Positions 5,277 through 10,544 of a DNA stretch of 12,357 nucleotides are shown here, piece after piece (position 1 is the stretch's first letter; each line of letters starts with the position of its first letter). The notes below the pieces were generated by a model. That model searched no databases, was not told the DNA's origin, and saw only the letters and a program-made list of their open reading frames with translations. Where the stretch lies: positions 1 to 12,357 of the forward strand of contig CAZXZY010000024.1 of assembly GCA_964645825.1 (NCBI GenBank), read 5' to 3'. Origin of the DNA: JABIAL01 sp964645825. Its GTDB lineage: Bacteria > Patescibacteriota > Patescibacteriia > UBA1558 > GWA2-36-10. A program made the position numbers and the translations under genes.

Positions 5277-7961
5277 ATGTTTAAAGCAAAAACTATTTGG
5301 CATAATTTAAATGTAAGTAAAATTCTCGAAGTTTTGGTGACTAAAAAAACTGGCTTATCAACTAGAGAGGCTAGTAAACGAAGTGAAAAATATGGAGAGA
5401 ATATTTTAGCCCAGGCACAAAAGTTTTCTGCTTGGCGTTTGTTTTTTGCTCAATTTAAAAGTGCTCTAGTTTATGTTTTATTAATTGCTGGTTTAATTAG
5501 TCTGGTTTTTGGTGAATTTGTTGATGCTTATGTTATTTTTGCAGCAGTTGGCTTAAATGTTGTTATTGGTTTCTGGCAAGAGAAAAAAGCCAACTCTTCT
5601 CTGGAACAACTTAGTAAAGTCGTCAAAAAAGAAGCAATCGTTTTGCGAGATGGACATGAAGTCAAAATAGAAGCAAGGTATTTAGTGTCAGGTGATGTTA
5701 TTTTATTGCAAGCTGGTGATAGAGTGCCGGCTGATGCGCGTTTATTATCTGTAAATAATCTTAAAATAAATGAAGCTACTCTGACTGGAGAATCTTGGCC
5801 AGTAGAAAAACAAATAAAACCTTTAGATAAAGGCACGGTCTTAGCAGAAAGAAATAATTCTGTTTTCATGGGTACTTTGGTGGTGGAAGGTCGAGGGCAG
5901 GCCGTTATCACCAAAATTGGTTTGGAAACAGAAATTGGCAAGATCACAACCATGCTCAAGGAAACGGAGGAAGAAAAAACTCCTTTGCAGAAAAATTTAG
6001 ATAATTTTGCTAAAAATATCACCAAGATTATTGTTATGATTGCCATGGTGGTTTTCTTTTTGGGATTAATTGAAGGTCAATCTACTTTAGAAATGTTCAC
6101 TGTTGCTGTTGCTCTAGCGGTTTCTGCTATTCCTGAAGGTTTAGTGATTGGCGTGACTATGATTTTGACTATTGGTATGCAACGCATTTTGCAGAACAAT
6201 GGTTTGGTGCGTAAATTGATTTCAGCAGAAACCCTAGGCTCAACTACTTTGATTTGTACGGATAAAACTGGCACCTTAACTGAAGGAGAGATGCGAGTGA
6301 CTAAGATTGCTACCAGTAAGCATCTGATAGATTTAGCAACTCATTCTTTGAAAGATGAGGACAATAACAAAGAAATTGAGAAATTATTAGAAATTGCGAC
6401 TTTATGTAATGATTCTAGCATCCAAAATATAGAAGATGGTTTTGAAGATTGGACTGTTTTAGGTAGTCCAACTGAAAAAGCTTTGTTGTTATTTGGTGGT
6501 TCACAACATGATTTGAAGCAATTAAAAAATCGATACCGCCGTAAAGATGAAATTCCTTTTGATTCTCGTTATAAATACATGGTAACGCGACATAGCTATG
6601 ATAGTACTCACGATATTATTTTTATCAAAGGTGCGCCAGAAAAGATTTTGGAATTTTCTAGTGAATATTTAAATAACAATAAGAAAAGCAAACTCACAGC
6701 TAGTAAACTAGAGAGCTTTAATAAACGATTGGAAGACTTTAGTAAAGATGGTTTACGAGTTTTAGCTGGAGCTTATAAATTAATACCAAAAAAGTATCCC
6801 GACTTAGATTCTTGTAAAGATGATCCGCATGATTTGATTTTTGTTGGTTTATGGGGTTTATCTGATCCATTGCGTCCAGAAACCAAGGAAACTTTGCAAA
6901 TTGCCTTAGAAGCTGATATTCGTACTATCATTATCACGGGAGATAATAAGTTTACCGCCAAAAGAATTGCTGAAGATTTAGGGCTGAAAGTAGAAGCTGA
7001 GAATATTTTGAGTGGAGAAGATTTATTAAAAATTAGTGATCAAGAATTAGATCAGAGAATTCAAGATATCCAAGTTTATGCACGCGTCACCTCAGCTGAT
7101 AAGCTGCGCATCATCAAAGCTTGGCAAAAGCGAGGAGAAATAGTTTCTATGACCGGCGATGGTGTCAATGATGCACCAGCTTTAAAAGCTGCCGACATTG
7201 GTGTGGTGGTTTCTTCTGGTTCTGATGTGGCTAAAGAAGTTTCTGATTTAGTCTTGTTAGATAATAATTTTAAAACTATTGTTACTGCTATTAAACAAGG
7301 TCGCGTTATTTTTGATAATGTCCGCAAAGTTATTTTGTATTTGTTATCTGATAGTTTTTCCGAAATTATTATTATTACCCTTGCCATGTTTTTGGGCTGG
7401 CCATTACCGATTATTACTGCCCAAATTTTGTGGATCAATTTAGTTAGTGATGGTTTGCCGAATTTAGCTTTGACCATGGAGCCAGAAGATGAAGATGTGA
7501 TGAAGAGCCGTCGCGGTTTTGATTTCAAAGCTTTACTCAATTTCGAAGGCAAATTTTTAATTGCCGCGATCAGTATTATTACTGCTTTAGCTAGCTTATT
7601 ACTCTTTTGGTTTTGGTGGAACAAGACAGGTGATTTAGACCTAGCAAGAACCGTGGTCTTTACAGCGCTTGGTTTAGATACACTTTTGTATGTCTTTAGT
7701 ATCCGTAATTTGAAACATAGCATCTTTACTTCTCATCCTTTTCAAAATAAGTATTTAAATGTAGCAGTATTATTTGGCATATGTCTGCAGTTAGCTGCTA
7801 TTTATGTGCCATTTTTAAACAATGCTTTACATACCGTGCCTTTGACTTGGAATGAATGGCAAATTATTTTGATTTTCTTAGTAGTTGTAATTTTGACCAT
7901 AGAAATAACTAAAGCATTATTTATTCTTTATAATAAAAAAACACGCTTACAAAAAAGCTAA
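5277..7961 (+). CDS. P-type II cation-transporting ATPase (Ca2+-ATPase-like)
   Basis: This 894-aa membrane pump drives cation transport by forming an aspartyl phosphate. An N-terminal cation-ATPase domain precedes TM1-2 (about 62-100). The actuator motif TGES is at 170-173, TM3-4 at about 248-298 with AIPEGL (284-289), the phosphorylation loop DKTGTLT at 329-335 (D329), the nucleotide site KGAPE at 451-455, TGD at 554-556, and the hinge GDGVNDAP at 627-634. Six C-terminal TM segments follow from about 685. By alignment to SERCA, the site II ligands E287, E696, N721 and D725 are kept, while the site I Asn of TM5 is Ser693, as expected of a one-ion pump. There is no heavy-metal domain. Calcium (or Mn) is inferred. 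The in-frame TTG at 5250 is rejected because the -10 would lie inside the gene. An SDR gene follows after 9 bases. Confidence 0.93.
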   Translation: MFKAKTIWHNLNVSKILEVLVTKKTGLSTREASKRSEKYGENILAQAQKFSAWRLFFAQFKSALVYVLLIAGLISLVFGEFVDAYVIFAAVGLNVVIGFWQEKKANSSLEQLSKVVKKEAIVLRDGHEVKIEARYLVSGDVILLQAGDRVPADARLLSVNNLKINEATLTGESWPVEKQIKPLDKGTVLAERNNSVFMGTLVVEGRGQAVITKIGLETEIGKITTMLKETEEEKTPLQKNLDNFAKNITKIIVMIAMVVFFLGLIEGQSTLEMFTVAVALAVSAIPEGLVIGVTMILTIGMQRILQNNGLVRKLISAETLGSTTLICTDKTGTLTEGEMRVTKIATSKHLIDLATHSLKDEDNNKEIEKLLEIATLCNDSSIQNIEDGFEDWTVLGSPTEKALLLFGGSQHDLKQLKNRYRRKDEIPFDSRYKYMVTRHSYDSTHDIIFIKGAPEKILEFSSEYLNNNKKSKLTASKLESFNKRLEDFSKDGLRVLAGAYKLIPKKYPDLDSCKDDPHDLIFVGLWGLSDPLRPETKETLQIALEADIRTIIITGDNKFTAKRIAEDLGLKVEAENILSGEDLLKISDQELDQRIQDIQVYARVTSADKLRIIKAWQKRGEIVSMTGDGVNDAPALKAADIGVVVSSGSDVAKEVSDLVLLDNNFKTIVTAIKQGRVIFDNVRKVILYLLSDSFSEIIIITLAMFLGWPLPIITAQILWINLVSDGLPNLALTMEPEDEDVMKSRRGFDFKALLNFEGKFLIAAISIITALASLLLFWFWWNKTGDLDLARTVVFTALGLDTLLYVFSIRNLKHSIFTSHPFQNKYLNVAVLFGICLQLAAIYVPFLNNALHTVPLTWNEWQIILIFLVVVILTIEITKALFILYNKKTRLQKS

Positions 7962-7970
7962 AATAAACAT

Positions 7971-8669
7971 ATGAAAAACAAAACAGTTTTGATTACCGGA
8001 GCAGCTCGTGGTATTGGCTGGGCGACAGCCGAATGGCTAGCTGACCATGGTTTTAATTTGATTTTGATTGATAAGGCTAAGGGTCCTTGGCAAAAAAAAG
8101 CCAGCCTGCTAGCTCAACAAAAAAAAGTTAAAGTTGATACATTTTTAGTTGACCTGACTAAGTTGGCGGCTATCAAAAAATTAGCTAGTAAATTGAAAAA
8201 TACCAAAGTTGATGTTTTGGTGAACAATGCTGGTGTAGTTGTAGCTGGAGAGTTAGTTGATTATGCAGATAAAATGATAGAGCTTACTTTGTCTGTAAAT
8301 CTACAAGCCATGATTTTGATGACTAAATATTTATTACCTAATTTAAAAAAATCCAAAGGCTTGGTAGTTAATATTTCTTCAGGTGCAGGCCTGGAAGGTA
8401 AAAAAGAGTTTTCTGTTTATTGTGCCTCCAAATTTGGAGTGATTGGTTTTAGCAAGGCTTTGGCTAAAGATTTGAAGAAAGTAAAGGTGCTTAGTGTAAC
8501 ACCAGGAGCTACTAATACTGCTTTATTCAAAAAAGCTTTTAAAAAAGGCCGCGAGGCTTTGTATCAGCCAAGTGATATTGCTTCCATAATAGGGGAGACT
8601 ATTATTAGTCATAAGAAATATAAAACAGGGGAGATAGTTGATCGATGCGAGCATTTAGAAAGAAAATAA
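7971..8669 (+). CDS. Short-chain dehydrogenase/reductase (SDR), classical type
   Basis: A 232-aa Rossmann-fold oxidoreductase of unknown substrate. Cofactor motif TGAARGIG is at 9-16, D34 ends the second strand (suggesting NAD(H) rather than NADP(H)), and NNAG is at 85-88. The catalytic set is N110, S137, Y150 and K154 (YCASK), followed by PGA at 178-180. The length is at the short end of the classical family (about 250) and the end is clipped, but all catalytic residues are there. It begins 9 bases after the pump stop with no SD, so it is read from the pump promoter. A hairpin terminator follows immediately. No neighbour suggests the substrate; fatty acid, sugar or small-alcohol chemistry are all possible. 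Confidence 0.9.
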   Translation: MKNKTVLITGAARGIGWATAEWLADHGFNLILIDKAKGPWQKKASLLAQQKKVKVDTFLVDLTKLAAIKKLASKLKNTKVDVLVNNAGVVVAGELVDYADKMIELTLSVNLQAMILMTKYLLPNLKKSKGLVVNISSGAGLEGKKEFSVYCASKFGVIGFSKALAKDLKKVKVLSVTPGATNTALFKKAFKKGREALYQPSDIASIIGETIISHKKYKTGEIVDRCEHLERK

Positions 8670-8674
8670 AATAG

Positions 8675-8699
8675 AAAACCGTGTTAATACGCGGTTTTT
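8675..8699 (+). terminator. Terminator of the pump-SDR operon
   Basis: A 9-bp stem (8675-8683 with 8690-8698, one G-T pair) around TTAATA ends in a run of five T, 5 bases after the SDR stop. Confidence 0.82.
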
Positions 8700-8707
8700 A
8701 GTTTGCC

Positions 8708-8737
8708 TTGACAAGATATGGTAAAATATGTTTTAAT
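8708..8737 (+). promoter_or_regulatory. Promoter region of the porin-like gene
   Basis: A perfect -35, TTGACA (8708-8713), is followed after 18 bases by TTTAAT (8732-8737). An alternative extended -10, ATATGG-TAAAAT (8716-8727), lies between them and resembles the pump promoter. Either choice leaves a leader of about 75-85 bases. The last part of it is rich in A and C with few G (about 8755-8806) and looks unstructured, which favours ribosome access. An SD, AAGGT (8810-8814), sits 6 bases before the ATG. Confidence 0.6.
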
Positions 8738-8820
8738 CATATATTCAGCTCGTTACAACTCAATCACCAAAACAATCTAAACACTCAATAACAGCAGAAG
8801 AACAACGGAAAGGTAAGACA

Positions 8821-9654
8821 ATGAAGAATTTTACGTTGGTTTGGTTTTGTGCCTTATTGGTCACTGTGTCGGCTGTTCAAGCAGCTGAGATCAGTGCACC
8901 GACCTCACTCGACGTTTATGGTTTCGCCAGCCTGAACGCTGAGACGAATCAGAAATTTGATCATAATTGGCGATGGGCGCGTGTTGGACTCAAGGCTCAT
9001 CCTTACAGTGCGGTGTTGAAGGACACATTTCTGACCAGATTCGAGTATGATCTTAGTACTTCGGCTATGAAGTACGCATATGTGCAGTTCGATCGTGATT
9101 GGCGCGGTGGTCAAGCTTCCTTGGTGCTCGGACAATCCCTGAATCCGATACAGTTTTTTTACCCTGGACCAGCTGGTTTACCACTGACGCGTTGGCCAGA
9201 TGCTGAAGGAAACTTTTCGGTTTACTGTCCGGGAGCCGCTCTGTACTACGAGTACAAATTGTTTGAATTCAAGGCAGTTAGTTTTGGTCAGGGACAGTTT
9301 GCTACTACCCTAAGTCTTGGCACATTGTCCATGGGCTGGGAAGAAAGTGTCGGTCACACAGTTGTTTTTGCCGGGGATCACCTGGGTAAATACCTGGAAA
9401 ATCTTTTCATCGGCTGGGCACACTTTGATGATGATGATTTAGGTCACGCTTTCTTTGTGCAAGATCATTGGAAAGTTTGGCATCCATCATTGCAGCTGTA
9501 TGCTCAGTATGACTTCGGTGATCAAACAGAGGCCTGGTTGACTGGTTTGTCCTGGGTCTACAGTAAAAATTCGTTTGTCAAGGTATTTTACGATGCCAAA
9601 GTTGGCAACTGGAAAGGAGGTGAATTGAAGGCAGAAATTACATTTGCTTTCTAA
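8821..9654 (+). CDS. Secreted porin-like beta-barrel protein
   Basis: The 277-aa product has a clear signal peptide: a short basic start, a hydrophobic core and AVQA before AEIS, with cleavage near 21. The mature part has alternating hydrophobic/polar strands, many Trp/Tyr/Phe, and a C-terminal strand ending EITFAF with a terminal Phe, the usual signal for outer-membrane barrel assembly. The stretch WARVGLK...RFEYD...YAYVQF...LVLGQ (about 52-104) resembles the N-terminal half of phosphate-selective porins (OprO/OprP type), but this protein is shorter than typical porins. It has one Cys in the mature part. Hand counts give 26 and 34 GC in two 60-base lines (9001, 9181), against 14 in a pump line (7261). 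It has its own promoter, SD and terminator. A barrel is unexpected in a monoderm-type lineage, so transfer from a diderm is possible. The substrate is unknown. Confidence 0.7.
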   Translation: MKNFTLVWFCALLVTVSAVQAAEISAPTSLDVYGFASLNAETNQKFDHNWRWARVGLKAHPYSAVLKDTFLTRFEYDLSTSAMKYAYVQFDRDWRGGQASLVLGQSLNPIQFFYPGPAGLPLTRWPDAEGNFSVYCPGAALYYEYKLFEFKAVSFGQGQFATTLSLGTLSMGWEESVGHTVVFAGDHLGKYLENLFIGWAHFDDDDLGHAFFVQDHWKVWHPSLQLYAQYDFGDQTEAWLTGLSWVYSKNSFVKVFYDAKVGNWKGGELKAEITFAF

Positions 9655-9677
9655 TAGGTGGATTGTTAATTCAATTT

Positions 9678-9711
9678 CCCCGCAACGTAAGTACGTTGCG
9701 GGGGATTTTTT
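9678..9711 (+). terminator. Terminator of the porin-like gene
   Basis: An 11-bp perfect stem (CCCCGCAACGT 9678-9688, ACGTTGCGGGG 9693-9703) with an AAGT loop is followed by six T at 9706-9711. Confidence 0.95.
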
Positions 9712-9722
9712 ATATAAAAAAT
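9705..9722. promoter_or_regulatory. Palindromic shared U-tract between two terminators
   Basis: An 18-base perfect palindrome, A-T6-ATATA-type-A6-T, supplies the T-run for the plus-strand hairpin on its left and for the minus-strand hairpin on its right. Confidence 0.8.
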
Positions 9723-9747
9723 CCGGCAAGTTAGGGTACTTGCCGGA
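9711..9747 (-). terminator. Terminator of the 158-aa gene
   Basis: A 10-bp perfect stem (TCCGGCAAGT 9722-9731, ACTTGCCGGA 9738-9747) with a 6-base loop is followed on the minus strand by a T-run at 9721-9716. It stands 26 bases beyond the stop codon. Confidence 0.93.
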
Positions 9748-9772
9748 AAGGCTATTCATTAGCCAGTGCTCG

Positions 9773-10249
9773 TTAGCCCATGAAAGGGAAGGGGAATCCG
9801 CCCAGGCCGATGGAAATAATGCGAATCGAAGGACGTTCTTCTTCGCCTTTGCAGCCGACTATTTGCCATTTTTCCCGGATGGCAAGGCTATCAAAGGGCT
9901 CCATATGATCAAGCACCTGATGTTGAACTGACGACCACATGGCATTGTTCAAGTATTCAGTGATCAAGTCGTTCACTCGAATAGATTTCAATAGGGCATT
10001 GTGGCGTTGCTCATGCTCGGCTGCTTTGTCAGCTGGGATTTCTTCATCGTGGAATTCCCGGTGAGCTTTGTTCAGCCCTTCTGCTTCGTGAATATAGTGA
10101 TAGCGTAGGGACAACAGACGACGCTGTTCGTCGTTCATTTCTCCCAGTGATACCTCACCATCTTCAATCTTGCCGGTCACCGGACATTGTTCCAAATCGG
10201 TCGTGGACAGTTTAGCTAATTCATCGTTGATGCGCTTTCTGAAGCTCAT
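9773..10249 (-). CDS. Hypothetical His-rich soluble protein, 158 aa
   Basis: I do not recognise a family. The start at 10249 is chosen because a perfect AGGAGG (10254-10259) lies 4 bases upstream; a longer frame to 10306 would begin inside the leader. The protein is strongly charged and probably mostly helical (about 1-120), with eight His (51, 54, 63, 67, 79, 83, 110, 115), several in HxxH or EHxxxH-like spacing. Two Cys (22, 133) and a distinct C-terminus, RIISIGLGGFPFPFMG, complete it. There is no signal peptide or membrane helix. Metal binding is possible but unproven. GC content is higher than in neighbouring core genes and like that of the porin-like gene it converges on. It has its own consensus promoter, leader hairpin and terminator, suggesting strong, separate expression. 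Confidence 0.78.
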   Translation of the reverse strand: MSFRKRINDELAKLSTTDLEQCPVTGKIEDGEVSLGEMNDEQRRLLSLRYHYIHEAEGLNKAHREFHDEEIPADKAAEHEQRHNALLKSIRVNDLITEYLNNAMWSSVQHQVLDHMEPFDSLAIREKWQIVGCKGEEERPSIRIISIGLGGFPFPFMG

Positions 10250-10286
10250 GCTTCCTCCTGTAGTTTGTTGACTCGAGATTAGTAAG

Positions 10287-10305
10287 TGCATGATCCCTAC
10301 ATGCA
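10287..10305 (-). promoter_or_regulatory. Leader hairpin of the 158-aa gene
   Basis: A 6-bp perfect stem TGCATG/CATGCA (10287-10292, 10300-10305) with a 7-base loop sits about 12 bases into the predicted transcript. It may be a 5' stabiliser or an operator-like site. Confidence 0.45.
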
Positions 10306-10323
10306 AAAGAACATTGATTTGGT

Positions 10324-10352
10324 ATTTTAATATATTTATCCAGTATTGTCAA
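10324..10352 (-). promoter_or_regulatory. Promoter of the 158-aa gene
   Basis: Minus strand: perfect TTGACA (10347-10352), 17-base spacer, TAAAAT (10324-10329). The start is expected near 10317, giving a leader of about 68 bases. Confidence 0.82.
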
Positions 10353-10366
10353 TAGTAAGAGCTTGT

Positions 10367-10378
10367 TTATGCTATAAT
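10367..10378 (+). promoter_or_regulatory. Upstream extended -10 (P1) facing the repeat protein
   Basis: TTATGC-TATAAT is a perfect extended -10 on the plus strand. No good -35 stands 17 bases upstream. It is the farthest of three plus-strand promoter-like sites ahead of the ATG at 10545. Confidence 0.5.
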
Positions 10379-10430
10379 TAGCCGAAATTATAGAGTATTT
10401 TGCATTTTATTTGCTATATCTTGAATATAA

Positions 10431-10459
10431 TTGACAATTTTAGATTTTTATGATATAGT
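10431..10459 (+). promoter_or_regulatory. Main promoter candidate (P2) of the repeat protein
   Basis: Perfect TTGACA (10431-10436), 17-base spacer, TATAGT (10454-10459) with TG two bases before the -10 (TTATGA). This is the only one of the three sites with both boxes at normal spacing. The start is expected near 10466. Confidence 0.75.
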
Positions 10460-10492
10460 AATATATTGACATTTGTAGTATTTAGTATATGT

Positions 10493-10504
10493 TTATGCTA
10501 TAGT
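10493..10504 (+). promoter_or_regulatory. Proximal extended -10 (P3) of the repeat protein
   Basis: TTATGC-TATAGT would start transcription near 10511, giving a leader of about 34 bases. A TTGACA at 10466-10471 is 27 bases away, too far to be its normal -35. Confidence 0.5.
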
Positions 10505-10544
10505 ACTCTATTAAGTAATAAGCAACATAAATAACCCCATCATT

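Noticed and set aside
7076..7723. Long minus-strand frame of 215 aa inside the cation pump gene
   Set aside because: It is a shadow of the pump's codon pattern, with no promoter, SD or recognisable domain.
9644..9931. Plus-strand 95-aa frame over the terminator region
   Set aside because: It spans two terminator hairpins and overlaps the 158-aa gene antisense.
10250..10306. 19-residue N-terminal extension of the 158-aa protein
   Set aside because: It starts in the leader hairpin without an SD, while the internal ATG has a perfect AGGAGG.
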